Source: Thermosediminibacter litoriperuensis
GTDB taxonomy: Bacteria > Bacillota > Thermosediminibacteria > Thermosediminibacterales > Thermosediminibacteraceae
Length of the DNA: 64,000 nucleotides
Assembly: GCF_008124715.1 (NCBI RefSeq)
Contig: NZ_VNHO01000006.1
Location: 45,659-109,658 of the forward strand
Direction: 5' to 3'
Below the pieces are notes generated by a model. The model worked only from the letters and a program-made list of their open reading frames with translations. It did not search any database and was not told where the DNA came from. Below are positions 19,955 to 28,455 of this stretch, piece by piece; the stretch's first letter is position 1; each line of letters starts with the position of its first letter. The translations under genes were made by a program, and so were the position numbers.

Positions 19955-19968
19955 TTTTTTTTGGAATC

Positions 19969-19998
19969 TTGACTTGGGTTTTAAAGTTGGTATATAAT
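19969..19998 (+). promoter_or_regulatory. Promoter of tRNA-Gly
   Basis: TTGACT (19969-19974), 18-base spacer, TATAAT (19993-19998), about 22 bases before the mature tRNA. Confidence 0.8.
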
Positions 19999-20020
19999 AT
20001 AAATGAATTCAGGTCGATGG

Positions 20021-20095
20021 GCGGAAGTAGCTCAGTGGTAGAGCATCGGCTTCCCAAGCCGAGGGTCGCGGGTTCGAATCCCGTTTTCCGCTCCA
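20021..20095 (+). tRNA. tRNA-Gly(CCC)
   Basis: Seventy-five bases with encoded CCA. Acceptor GCGGAAG / TTTCCGC (one G-T), anticodon stem TCGGC / GCCGA with loop TTCCCAA (anticodon CCC), T-arm CGGG TTCGAAT CCCG. Confidence 0.96.
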
Positions 20096-20119
20096 TTTTT
20101 ATTTTTGAAGAAAAAGGGT

Positions 20120-20153
20120 TCCGGCCATTCTTTACGATGCCGGAGCTTTTTTA
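20120..20153 (+). terminator. Terminator after tRNA-Gly
   Basis: TCCGGC / GCCGGA six-bp stem with a 13-base loop, then GCTTTTTTA. Confidence 0.65.
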
Positions 20154-20164
20154 TTTTTGAATAA

Positions 20165-20203
20165 TTGGTTTACAAAAAGAAAAAATTATAATAAAATGTA
20201 AAC
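20165..20203 (+). promoter_or_regulatory. Promoter with flanking inverted repeat for the XRE-ImmA gene
   Basis: A TATAAT at 20187-20192 with TTGGTT (20165-20170) as a weak -35. The -10 is flanked by an inverted repeat GTTTACA (20168-20174) and TGTAAAC (20197-20203), a likely operator for the XRE protein encoded next. Confidence 0.6.
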
Positions 20204-20219
20204 TAGGCAGGTGAGAATT

Positions 20220-21266
20220 ATGATCGGTGAACGGATAAGGTATGCTCGTCAAGCTGCCGGATTAAGTTTGAGAGATTTAGCTAAAAAAATTGGCGTAAGC
20301 CATACGGCTATAGCTAAATATGAAAAAAATAGAGATATTCCTAGCTCCGCTGTCTTGATAAGACTGGCAGAGGCTCTCGATGTAAACGTCGACTATTTTT
20401 TCAGGAGCAAAAATGTAAAGCTTTGCGTCTACGCTTATCGCAAAAAGGCAAGTCTATCAAAAAAGAATGAGAAACGCGTAACTAATCAGATCAGGGATTG
20501 GATTGAAAGGTATTTAGATATAGAGGAAATATTAGGAATTAATGTGCCAAATTTTGTAGTTCCCTCGACATTATCTAAGCGAATTAACAAAATGGACGAC
20601 ATAGAAAAATTGGCTCAAACTCTGAGGGATGAGTGGGAATTGGGTACAGGTCCTATCAATAATTTAACCGAATTATTAGAGGAAAAAGGAATAAAAGTTG
20701 GTTTAATTGAAGGATTAGATGATTTTGACAGCTGTATAATTTTAGAAAAGGAAACAGGGCCTATCATAGTGACCAGAAAAGACTTGCCCGGGGATAGGCA
20801 ACGTTTTAATTTAGCCCACGAACTCGGACACTTAATAATAGAGGTCGATGAGTGCATAGATTTAGAAAAAGCTGCACATCGTTTCGCGGGTGCTTTTTTA
20901 GTTCCAGAAAAGATGGTTATTCAAGAGTTGGGGAGAAAGCGTCATTCCCTTGACCTTTATGAACTGCATCTATTGAAACACAAATACGGATTAAGCGTGC
21001 AGGGTTGGATCTATAGAGCCAAAGACTTAAACATAATATCAGATAAATTAGCTGCAAAACTTTTTAAATTGTTTAAATTGAAAGGGTGGCATCAGCAAGA
21101 GCCCGGAGACCCGTATCCACCAGAAAAGCCGCAAAGGTTAGAAAGATTGGTGTTAAAAGCACTATCAGAAAAAATTATTGGAGAGACGAAAGCAGCAGAA
21201 ATTGTCGGCAGGCCGCTGGAAGAATTCTGGCGAGAAGCTGGAATAGAGCATCAATGGGAAGTTTAG
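20220..21266 (+). CDS. XRE HTH regulator fused to ImmA/IrrE metallopeptidase domain
   Basis: A 348-residue protein. Residues about 3-60 are an XRE HTH (RIRYARQAAGLSLRDLAKKIGVSHTAIAKYEKNRDIPS). Residues about 130-260 are an ImmA/IrrE (COG2856) zinc protease domain with H200-E-L-G-H204 and the later HRFAGAFLVP. In ICEBs1 the protease ImmA cleaves its partner repressor; here repressor and protease are one chain. The gene is AT-rich compared with its neighbours, lies right after a tRNA cluster, and overlaps a PIN-domain gene by 13 bases, so it looks acquired. I infer a toxin-antitoxin-like or stress-controlled module. ATG 20220 follows GGCAGGTGA; a GTG at 20211 is possible. Confidence 0.88.
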   Translation: MIGERIRYARQAAGLSLRDLAKKIGVSHTAIAKYEKNRDIPSSAVLIRLAEALDVNVDYFFRSKNVKLCVYAYRKKASLSKKNEKRVTNQIRDWIERYLDIEEILGINVPNFVVPSTLSKRINKMDDIEKLAQTLRDEWELGTGPINNLTELLEEKGIKVGLIEGLDDFDSCIILEKETGPIIVTRKDLPGDRQRFNLAHELGHLIIEVDECIDLEKAAHRFAGAFLVPEKMVIQELGRKRHSLDLYELHLLKHKYGLSVQGWIYRAKDLNIISDKLAAKLFKLFKLKGWHQQEPGDPYPPEKPQRLERLVLKALSEKIIGETKAAEIVGRPLEEFWREAGIEHQWEV

Positions 21267-21745
21267 TGATTGATAATACAGTTCTGGTGGATATAGAAAA
21301 AGGCAATTTATTATCTCGATTGTTTATTTGTCCCTATAGCTTTATAACAACTGATCTAGTTTATAATGAATTTAAAAGACGTAATAATATGGATCTTGTA
21401 AAGTACGGTCTAAATGTTGAAGGACTGTCAGGCTCGCATATTAGACAGATATATGAGTTAAGGCAGCAATATCCTAAACTATCGATTCCTGATTTATCGA
21501 TTTTTGTTTTAGCAAAATACAAACACATAGCACTACTTACGGGAGATAAAAATTTGCGTATTTTAGCAAGAAAGGAAGGTTTAAGTTTGCACGGAACTCT
21601 GTGGGTAATGGATGAAATGGTGAAAAATAAAATAATATCTCCCAAGACCGCTATAGAATCACTGAGTTTAATGCTGGAACAACAACGGTTTCTTCCCAAA
21701 GAAGAATGTATTAAAAGAATTAAAAAATGGAGTAGAATGAAATGA
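21254..21745 (+). CDS. PIN-domain putative ribonuclease, partner of XRE-ImmA
   Basis: A 163-residue protein with the PIN acidic set at conserved places: D7 (LVIDNTVLVD), E39 (LVYNEFKRR), D80 (IPDLSIFVLA) and D98 (LLTGDKNLRILA), followed by LSLHGTLWVMDEM. PIN domains are Mg-dependent RNases and the toxins of many type II systems. ATG 21254 is inside the end of the XRE-ImmA gene, giving translational coupling; a longer frame from 21086 reads through that gene and is not supported. No strong SD precedes it, which fits coupling. AT-rich like its partner. Activity is inferred. Confidence 0.78.
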   Translation: MGSLVIDNTVLVDIEKGNLLSRLFICPYSFITTDLVYNEFKRRNNMDLVKYGLNVEGLSGSHIRQIYELRQQYPKLSIPDLSIFVLAKYKHIALLTGDKNLRILARKEGLSLHGTLWVMDEMVKNKIISPKTAIESLSLMLEQQRFLPKEECIKRIKKWSRMK

Positions 21746-21792
21746 TTTCAAGGATACCGGGTTGCGGAATATGCCTTTTCCGGATCTTTTTT

Positions 21793-21830
21793 TGTACACA
21801 TATGTGGATAACTCTGTGAATATGTGTACA
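21793..21830. repeat. Perfect 11-bp inverted repeat with an internal DnaA box
   Basis: TGTACACATAT (21793-21803) and ATATGTGTACA (21820-21830) are separated by 16 bases. The base 21803-21811 stretch TGTGGATAA is a perfect DnaA box in reverse orientation. It lies in the 279-base gap between the PIN gene and the M1 peptidase, where I see no gene and only a weak hairpin before a T run near 21787-21793. Confidence 0.6.
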
Positions 21831-22024
21831 TCTTAGGCGGCCCTATAGTAAGAATGCGAAAAAGAACACCCCAGGGAAAGCTGCTGTTCATTCTGGAGAA
21901 AGAATTTTTATGCGTTTAAGATAGATTTTGCAGTTGGATTAGCGTTCTGATAAAATAAAGGGAGAATATAACCGCATCCTATCAAATATAATTTGTAGTA
22001 TAAAACATAACTAAACCGGGGTAG

Positions 22025-23542
22025 ATGGATGTGAGCAAAAAGAAACTGCTGATAACTGCAGCGCTGCTTTTGGCCGTTGCAGCTTTTGCCTTTTACATAA
22101 TTTATCAGAATAGCTCAATGTTCGAAGGTTATTACGATGCCCGCGCCCGGCAGGTAAGGGAAACCTGTCCGGAATATGATATCCGGGTGGCTTTCGATCC
22201 CGCCCGGGAAATGGTCACTGCGCGGCAAACCACTGTTTTTCGCAACAACACCACCGTCGAGCTTCGCGAAGTATACTTTCACCTTTACCCCAACGCCTTC
22301 AGGTCAATCGAAAGCGCGCCCTTTCCGGCGGAAGAACTGAAATACGCCTACCCGGAAGGTTTTTCGGAAGGGTACTTAAAAGTGACCGGCATGAGAGCCG
22401 GCGGGAAAAACCTTGAGTACCGCACCGATGGCACCGTTTTAAGAGTGACACTTCCGGAACCGTTAAAACCCGGGGAGAAAATCAAAATTGAAATGGATTT
22501 CGAAGAGAAGATCCCCTTTTCCCTGGGGCGCTTCGGCCACGGTAAAAACACCTACAATTTCGGCAACTGGTACCCTATCCTGTGCGTCTACGATGAAAAC
22601 GGTTGGAACAAGGACCCCTATTACTCCATCGGGGATCCCTTTTACAGCGAAATCGCTGTATACACCGTGAGCATTACCGCTCCATCCAGCTATACGATTG
22701 CTGCCAGCGGAAAGCTCGTGGAAAAAACCCAGGAAGGAGACCGGACCAAATGGACCTTCAGGGCCGACCTGGTGAGGGATTTCGCCTGGGTAGCCGGTTC
22801 CGGATTTAAGGTGCTGTCCGGTAAGGTTGACGGTGTAAAGGTATCCACATACTATTTCGGAAATAATGAAGCGGCGGCGAAAAAGGCCCTGGAATTCGGC
22901 AAGCAGGCCATTCGGTTTTTTAACGGTTATTTCGGCCCTTACCCGTACGAGGAATACTCCATCGTAGCGGCGGACTTTTACATCGGAGGCATGGAGTACC
23001 CCAATCTGGTCCTGATCGACCGGCACCTCTTTGATGACGAAACCCTCCTGGAATACGTAGTCGCCCACGAGACCGCTCACCAGTGGTGGTACGGCCTGGT
23101 GGGCAACAATCAGGTAAGGGAGCCGTGGCTGGATGAGGCAATGACGGAGTACTCCACGGTGCTTTACTACGAGGGGGTATACGGTAAGGGAAAGGGAAAC
23201 GAGGTTTATCAGGACTTCATCGTATATCCTTACCGCTTCTTCGAACTGGGGAACAACCCGGGGCCCATACTCAGGTCCCTGCCCCAATTCGCCAGCTGGG
23301 GCGAGTACGATGCCACCGTCTATAAAAAGGGGGCGATAATGTTAAAGGAGCTGGAGAGCCGCCTTGGAAAGACCAAGCTGCGGGAAGTGCTTCGCCTTTA
23401 TTTGCGGGAGAACGCGTACGGCAACGCAACCACCGAGGATTTCGTGAAAACAGTGAACCGCGTAATGGGCACCGATTTCAGGAATATTATTTACGACATG
23501 CTGAAGAAATCCGGGCGCCTTCAGGAGAGTGATGCCGCGTGA
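22025..23542 (+). CDS. M1 family metallopeptidase, membrane-anchored
   Basis: A 505-residue aminopeptidase-like protein. Residues 8-27 form an N-terminal membrane anchor, so the enzyme faces outside. The M1 core is clear: substrate-binding GGMEYPNLV, zinc motif VAHETAHQWWYG and the third ligand 18 residues on in WLDEAMTEYS. It lacks the long C-terminal helical domain of large M1 enzymes. ATG 22025 is used; GTG 22031 is equally near the weak CGGGG SD. The upstream region contains the inverted repeat described separately. Confidence 0.9.
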   Translation: MDVSKKKLLITAALLLAVAAFAFYIIYQNSSMFEGYYDARARQVRETCPEYDIRVAFDPAREMVTARQTTVFRNNTTVELREVYFHLYPNAFRSIESAPFPAEELKYAYPEGFSEGYLKVTGMRAGGKNLEYRTDGTVLRVTLPEPLKPGEKIKIEMDFEEKIPFSLGRFGHGKNTYNFGNWYPILCVYDENGWNKDPYYSIGDPFYSEIAVYTVSITAPSSYTIAASGKLVEKTQEGDRTKWTFRADLVRDFAWVAGSGFKVLSGKVDGVKVSTYYFGNNEAAAKKALEFGKQAIRFFNGYFGPYPYEEYSIVAADFYIGGMEYPNLVLIDRHLFDDETLLEYVVAHETAHQWWYGLVGNNQVREPWLDEAMTEYSTVLYYEGVYGKGKGNEVYQDFIVYPYRFFELGNNPGPILRSLPQFASWGEYDATVYKKGAIMLKELESRLGKTKLREVLRLYLRENAYGNATTEDFVKTVNRVMGTDFRNIIYDMLKKSGRLQESDAA

Positions 23543-23567
23543 GATTAACCGGAGGGGAGAGAGCGCC

Positions 23568-24458
23568 TTGAAAGATAAGCGACGGGGCATATTGCTTTCA
23601 GCCCTGGGCACATTGTTTTTCAGTACAAGCCCCATACTGACAAGGTTCGCTGCCGGACTGCCCGTGGGTGAGATAGCTTTTTTCAGGATGCTGTTCGGCA
23701 GCCTTTTTATCTTCATCGCCGCAAAAGCAACGGGGGTCGATTTGAGGCTGAGCAGGAGAGACCTGCCCAAATTCCTGCTGTACGGCCTGGCAACATCCTT
23801 CCATTTCCTGTTTTATATAGGCTCTGTGCTTTATACCACCATCGCCCATTCTCTGAGCCTGGTCTATACCGCTCCCATAATGATAACTGTGATGACGGCC
23901 GTTTTACTTAAAGAAAAAATACCCAGATATAAGTATTTAGGCATAATTATAGTAATTTTGGGAATTATTATCTTGACGGGATTCGAACCGGTGCTGACGC
24001 CCGAAATGGTACTGGGGGACGTTATGGCTCTTCTGTCGGCGCTGTGCTTGGCCGTATATTCGGTGGCGGGCCGCAGGGAGAGGGACAATTACCCGCTCCT
24101 GAAGTACGTCTTCTGGGTGTATTTCACGTCAGCACTGTTCCTGCTGGCATGGGCTCTGCCATCTTTCGTGACACCGTCTTCTTGGACCAGCTGGGCGGCA
24201 CTGACTCTGCTGGGGCTCCTGCCGACGACCCTGGGGCATACGCTGTACAACGCCGGTATCAGGCATATCCACCCGGCGTACGCCAACCTGATCTCAACCC
24301 AGGAAATTACCGGCGGAGTGCTGATGGGTTCGCTGATTTTCGGCGAGACCCCCGGTAAAACCACGGTGGCGGGCATACTGATAATGTTTGCGGGGCTGGT
24401 TTTGGTCTTGGTAGAAAATACCGGGGCAAAAATTCGAACGAGCAGAAGGAAAAGATAA
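23568..24458 (+). CDS. DMT family transporter (two EamA domains)
   Basis: A 296-residue, ten-helix membrane protein with two EamA repeats (first GILLSALGTLFFSTSPILTRFAAG..., second VMALLSALCLAVYSVAGRR...). Members export amino acids or other small metabolites; the substrate here is unknown. TTG 23568 is preferred since GGAGGGG sits about 10 bases upstream; an earlier frame start at 23529 overlaps the M1 gene end. Probably co-transcribed with the M1 peptidase. Confidence 0.86.
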   Translation: MKDKRRGILLSALGTLFFSTSPILTRFAAGLPVGEIAFFRMLFGSLFIFIAAKATGVDLRLSRRDLPKFLLYGLATSFHFLFYIGSVLYTTIAHSLSLVYTAPIMITVMTAVLLKEKIPRYKYLGIIIVILGIIILTGFEPVLTPEMVLGDVMALLSALCLAVYSVAGRRERDNYPLLKYVFWVYFTSALFLLAWALPSFVTPSSWTSWAALTLLGLLPTTLGHTLYNAGIRHIHPAYANLISTQEITGGVLMGSLIFGETPGKTTVAGILIMFAGLVLVLVENTGAKIRTSRRKR

Positions 24459-24489
24459 TTATTCGTAGAATAGAATATATTACGATTAT

Positions 24490-24506
24490 GTTACAACTTT
24501 ATTACA
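24490..24506 (-). promoter_or_regulatory. WalR (YycF) binding site upstream of the LysM/G5/M23 gene
   Basis: On the minus strand TGTAAT-N5-TGTAAC fits the WalR consensus TGTWAH-N5-TGTWAH exactly. It lies 55 bases before the start of a peptidoglycan endopeptidase, the class of gene WalR controls in Bacillus; walRK is encoded 5 kb downstream. Confidence 0.65.
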
Positions 24507-24560
24507 AAATTTTAGCAAATCCCGCTGGCGATGCAATAAAACCTAGAAAGGAGTAGGGGG

Positions 24561-25916
24561 ATGAATTTACCGGACCTGAAAGGGCTAAGAGGCAAGAAGC
24601 CGCTGGCCGTTGCCGGCGCCCTGGCTGCGGTGGCCTTAATCATCCTTATCACCGCTTTAAACAGCAGAGTTTATGCGGTAAGCGTCGACGGTAAATTTTT
24701 GGGCAACGTAAAGAGTAAACAGGTGGTTGAGACGGCGAAGCAAAAGCTGATAGAAAGCTACCGGGAAAAGCTTGGAAGTGAAATCCAGCTGGCCCAAAAC
24801 ATCGAGGTAACGCCGGGGAAACCGGCAAAAGGTGATATGCTCGGCGAAGAGGAGCTGCTGAAGAAACTGGAAGAATCCATCTCGGTAAGAATAAAAGCCG
24901 TGGCTATACTGATCAACGATAGCGAAGTGGCCGCTGTTAAAGACAGGCAGACCGCTGAATCAGTGCTGCAGGCCGTAAAGGACCACTACGTCAGCCGGGT
25001 TCCGGGAGAACTGGTCCGCGTAGAGGTACCCGACCGGATCAAGCTGGCCGAAAAGTACGTGGATATAAAGCAGGTCATGACCTTAGAAGACGCCAAAAAC
25101 CTGATTTTAAACGGCACCATCGAGACCAGGACCCATACCGTTGGGCAGGGGGAGAACCTCTGGAGCATAGCCAAGCAGAACGGCATTCCCTTCAACAAAC
25201 TGATCGAGGCCAATCCCCAGCTGGAATCCGCCGATCGCCTTTCACCGGGCGACGTGATCTACCTGAAGGAAGCAAAACCCTTATTGAACGTCACCGTTGT
25301 TAAAAGGGTTACATACGAAAAACCGATACCTTATAAGACCCAGATAGTGCAGGATAGCTCGCTCTGGAAATGGGACCAGGTTGTAAAGCAACCCGGCCAA
25401 AACGGCGTAAAGCAGGTTTCGGCCGAACTGGTCTATGAAAACGGGGTTCAGGTGAGTGAGAAGCCTCTCGGGGAAAAGGTAATAAAGGAGCCGACAGCCA
25501 GGATAGTGGCACGCGGTACCAAGTCCGAAGTAGCCTTCCGGGGAAGCGGGAGATTTATTTGGCCCGTAACCGGGCAGATAACCTCACGATTCGGCACAAG
25601 GTGGGGCGAATTCCACACCGGTCTTGACATAGCCAACAGTCCGGGGACACCGGTGAGGGCTGCCAACGCCGGAGTTGTCACCTTTGCCGGAAGGAACGGC
25701 GGCTATGGAAAGCTGGTCATCGTAAATCACGGCGGAGGTTTTGAAACCTATTACGCCCACCTTAACACTATATCTGTGTCGGTGGGGGAAAAGGTGGAAA
25801 AAGGAGAGGTTCTGGGTACCGTCGGTACCACCGGGAGGACCACCGGGCCGCACCTGCACTTCGAAGTGAGGGTGAACGGAGCACCTAAAAACCCGCTGCT
25901 GTATCTTGGTAAATAG
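24561..25916 (+). CDS. LysM / G5 / M23 peptidoglycan endopeptidase
   Basis: A 451-residue envelope enzyme. Residues 14-34 are a membrane helix or uncleaved signal; a mixed region follows to ~190; LysM at about 192-236 (HTVGQGENLWSIAKQNGIPFNKL); a G5-type domain at about 245-320; M23 domain at about 333-450 with SRFGTRWGEFHTGLDIAN and GPHLHFEVRV giving the zinc ligands. It should cut peptide cross-links in peptidoglycan. AGAAAGGAGTAGGGGG precedes ATG 24561. A perfect WalR box upstream suggests WalRK control. Confidence 0.93.
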   Translation: MNLPDLKGLRGKKPLAVAGALAAVALIILITALNSRVYAVSVDGKFLGNVKSKQVVETAKQKLIESYREKLGSEIQLAQNIEVTPGKPAKGDMLGEEELLKKLEESISVRIKAVAILINDSEVAAVKDRQTAESVLQAVKDHYVSRVPGELVRVEVPDRIKLAEKYVDIKQVMTLEDAKNLILNGTIETRTHTVGQGENLWSIAKQNGIPFNKLIEANPQLESADRLSPGDVIYLKEAKPLLNVTVVKRVTYEKPIPYKTQIVQDSSLWKWDQVVKQPGQNGVKQVSAELVYENGVQVSEKPLGEKVIKEPTARIVARGTKSEVAFRGSGRFIWPVTGQITSRFGTRWGEFHTGLDIANSPGTPVRAANAGVVTFAGRNGGYGKLVIVNHGGGFETYYAHLNTISVSVGEKVEKGEVLGTVGTTGRTTGPHLHFEVRVNGAPKNPLLYLGK

Positions 25917-25922
25917 GACGTG

Positions 25923-25950
25923 AAGGGCTGCATATTTGCGGCCCTTTTAT
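25923..25950 (+). terminator. Terminator after the M23 gene
   Basis: GGGCTGC / GCGGCCC stem (one T-G pair), loop ATATTT, then TTTTA. Confidence 0.75.
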
Positions 25951-25955
25951 AGCGT

Positions 25956-25991
25956 ATCCGCTGGGTCAAAAAGACCTCAGCGGGTTTTTTT
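25956..25991 (+). terminator. Second, stronger terminator
   Basis: CCGCTG(G)GTC / GAC(C)TCAGCGG stem with an A5 loop and one bulge, then seven T. It backs up the first terminator before the convergent DUF441 gene. Confidence 0.75.
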
Positions 25992-26028
25992 GTGCCACCA
26001 CGCAAGGTCAACGTTCTTGATGAGGCAA

Positions 26029-26478
26029 TCACATTCTCCTCAGCAGGTTTATGATGAATGCGGCAAGGCCCGCCGCCACTAAAGGGCCTGTGGGCAGGCC
26101 TTTGAAAAAAGCGGTGCCCACTATGGAACCCATAAGGAGGCATATCATTATGCCGGGGTTTTCTTTTAAAAGGTCGACACCGTCCCGCGCCATTACCGCC
26201 GAAGCGATGCCTACCAGGAAGATAACCAGCCCCTCCAGGGTAAAAATGCTTCTGTAAACGTCTCTCACGCAAACCTCGCCGGTGCCCAGGGGCAGGAGAA
26301 TGCCCATGACCAGTAATATCACTCCCAGATCCAGCAGGGTGTTCTGAGAAGCCGCCGATCGGGGCAGAAGCCCCAGATATTTGAATAAAAGGAGTACTCC
26401 TGAGGACACCAGGATAAGCCGGTTTCTGCCGAGGTACCCAAGCAGCAGGATTAAAAAAATTATCGAAGAGGGTTTCAA
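26029..26478 (-). CDS. DUF441 family membrane protein
   Basis: A 149-residue protein with four to five membrane helices and the family blocks IIFLILLLGYLGRN, LLLDLGVILLVMGILLPLGTG and GSIVGTAFFKGLPTGPLVAAG. Function unknown. TTG 26478 is chosen because GGGGGG lies just upstream on the minus strand and the length then equals the family norm; an ATG at 26553 would add 25 residues without family resemblance. Convergent with the M23 gene and divergent from the ABC system. Confidence 0.83.
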   Translation of the reverse strand: MKPSSIIFLILLLGYLGRNRLILVSSGVLLLFKYLGLLPRSAASQNTLLDLGVILLVMGILLPLGTGEVCVRDVYRSIFTLEGLVIFLVGIASAVMARDGVDLLKENPGIMICLLMGSIVGTAFFKGLPTGPLVAAGLAAFIINLLRRM

Positions 26479-26597
26479 GGCAAGCCCCCCCGACAGGATT
26501 TTAATAAAGTATATTTCGGGTGCCGTTAAATAATTCACCAAAAGGGAGCCCAAAAAATAATATGGAAATAGATTGATTTTTTTGCGGAGGGATATTG

Positions 26598-27665
26598 ATG
26601 AGGCGGAAAAAAATTTTCAGAGCCATGTCACTGCTGCTGGTGCTGCTGCTTTTATCATCCGCGGGTTTTATACTATCCGGCTGCGGCGATAGGGTCCAGG
26701 CTGGGTCCACCGGGAAAGCTCAGGATTCCTCCGGTGGGGAAGTGATCCGGGTGGCAAAGCAGTTTGGACTGGTGTACGCACCCCTTATGGTAGCCGAAAA
26801 AAAGGAATTTTTCTCCAAATACGGCCTGAAAGTTGAGTGGGTAACCCTGGGTTCGGGAGGCGCTGTCAGGGAAGCCATGGCTTCCGGCAAGCTGGACGCG
26901 GCGTTCATGGGCATACCCCCTTTTCTTATAGGATGGGATAAAGGACTTCCCGCAAAGATTGCGGCGGGATACACGGTAAGCCCGGTGCAGCTCGTGACCT
27001 ACGATCAGAACATCAAGGGCATAAAGGATTTCAGGCCGGAGCATAAAATAGCCCTTCCATCGCCCGGGAGCGTTCAGCACATCCTGCTGGCCATGGCCCT
27101 GGAAAAGGAGCTGGGCGATCCGAAGGCCCTGGACGACAACCTGGTGGCTTTGCCGCACCCTGACGGAACCCAGGCCATGCTTGCCAAAAAGGATGTGGTG
27201 GCTCACTTCACGACACCGCCGTACCTTTTCGAGGAACTGGCCCAGCCGGGATACCGCGTGGTGCTGGACGGCTTTGAAGCTTTCGGGGGCGAATTCAATT
27301 TCAACGTGCTGCTGGTGACGAAAGACTACCACGACAGGCATCCGGCCGGTTACGCCGCCTTCATTATGGGACTGAACGACGCCATGAACTGGCTCAACGA
27401 ACATAAGATGGAGGCCGCCGAGCTTCTAGCCCCGGAATTTAAAATTGAAAAAGAAAAGCTTTACCGCTACCTCACCAGCGAGGGTTTAAATTTCACTACA
27501 GCGCCTTACGGCCTTTTAGGGTTTGCTGAATTCATGAAAAAGGCCGGCTATATTTCCAAAGTGCCCCGGGACCTCTCGGAAATAGCCTGGGAAAACGTGC
27601 TGGCAGTTGTGGGCAAGAGAGAAGGAGAGCCGTGCCAGCTCGAGAAGATGCAGCTTCCCAGGTAG
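26598..27665 (+). CDS. ABC transporter substrate-binding lipoprotein (SsuA/TauA/NMT1-like)
   Basis: A 355-residue lipoprotein. The signal peptide ends in the lipobox ILSGC (Cys about residue 29). The mature part has the family start VAKQFGLVYAPLMVAEKKEFFSKYGL and GSGGAVREAMASGKLDAAFMG, typical of binding proteins for nitrate, sulfonates, taurine or pyrimidine precursors. Ligand not deducible. GCGGAGGG lies 7 bases before ATG 26598. First gene of a three-gene ABC importer operon; no riboswitch is visible upstream. Confidence 0.9.
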   Translation: MRRKKIFRAMSLLLVLLLLSSAGFILSGCGDRVQAGSTGKAQDSSGGEVIRVAKQFGLVYAPLMVAEKKEFFSKYGLKVEWVTLGSGGAVREAMASGKLDAAFMGIPPFLIGWDKGLPAKIAAGYTVSPVQLVTYDQNIKGIKDFRPEHKIALPSPGSVQHILLAMALEKELGDPKALDDNLVALPHPDGTQAMLAKKDVVAHFTTPPYLFEELAQPGYRVVLDGFEAFGGEFNFNVLLVTKDYHDRHPAGYAAFIMGLNDAMNWLNEHKMEAAELLAPEFKIEKEKLYRYLTSEGLNFTTAPYGLLGFAEFMKKAGYISKVPRDLSEIAWENVLAVVGKREGEPCQLEKMQLPR

Positions 27666-27675
27666 GAGGAAGATT

Positions 27676-28440
27676 ATGAAAACAATGCTGTCAAAAGTTG
27701 CCTTCATACTTTCACTGGCGGTCTTGTGGGAAACGGTCAGAATTGCAGGCGGTTACTCCGAACTTCTCCTGCCGGGCCTCTTAAGCGTAGCTTCTTCTTT
27801 CTGGGCGGAAAGGGCAGAGCTTCTCAAGAACGCCCTCTTTTCCCTCAGGATAATTGGCACCGGTCTTTCCACGGCGGTTGCCCTGGCCATGTTGCTTACA
27901 CTGCTTTGCATGAACGGAAGGCTGTTTCCGGGGGTAATAACCGATATTATGGCTATAATGCATCCTCTGCCAGGGATAGCCATACTTCCCGTAGCGATTC
28001 TTTGGTTCGGAATAGGGGTTAAATCGGTGCTGTTTGTAATAGTCTTTTCAGCAGTATGGCCGCTCGCCAACCACTTCTACACCGGCTTCCGGTCCATACC
28101 GAGAAACCAGCTGGAGATCGGCAGGAATCTCGGGCTGTCCGGACTTAAACTGGCTCTGTCCGTCATGCTTCCCGCTTCCTTCCCTCACATCCTAGGAGGG
28201 CTCCGCAGCGGGTGGGCGAGGGCTTGGCAGGCGTCGGTGGCGGCGGAGCTGGTATTCGGTGCCGCCGGGGGCCAGGGGGGACTGGGATGGTATCTTTATA
28301 AAAAAAGGTTTATGATGGAGACCCCGGGGGTATTCGCCGGGATGCTGGTGATTATAGCCATAGGATTGGTTGTGGAGTACCTTATCTTCACTACGGTGGA
28401 AAACCTGACCGTAAGAAAGTGGAAGGTAGTGGCCGACTGA
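27676..28440 (+). CDS. ABC transporter permease (SsuC/TauC type)
   Basis: A 254-residue permease with about six membrane helices and the EAA loop NQLEIGRNLGLSGLKLALSVMLPASFPHILGGLRSGWARAW near residues 140-185. It forms the channel of the importer. TAGGAGGAAG precedes ATG 27676, ten bases after the binding-protein gene. A longer in-frame start at 27607 overlaps that gene and is rejected. Confidence 0.92.
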   Translation: MKTMLSKVAFILSLAVLWETVRIAGGYSELLLPGLLSVASSFWAERAELLKNALFSLRIIGTGLSTAVALAMLLTLLCMNGRLFPGVITDIMAIMHPLPGIAILPVAILWFGIGVKSVLFVIVFSAVWPLANHFYTGFRSIPRNQLEIGRNLGLSGLKLALSVMLPASFPHILGGLRSGWARAWQASVAAELVFGAAGGQGGLGWYLYKKRFMMETPGVFAGMLVIIAIGLVVEYLIFTTVENLTVRKWKVVAD

Positions 28441-28455
28441 AGGGGGAAAGCGAAA

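Noticed and set aside
21746..21793. Terminator after the PIN gene
   Set aside because: CCGG arms before a T run are only four pairs long with a large loop; too weak to list as a terminator.
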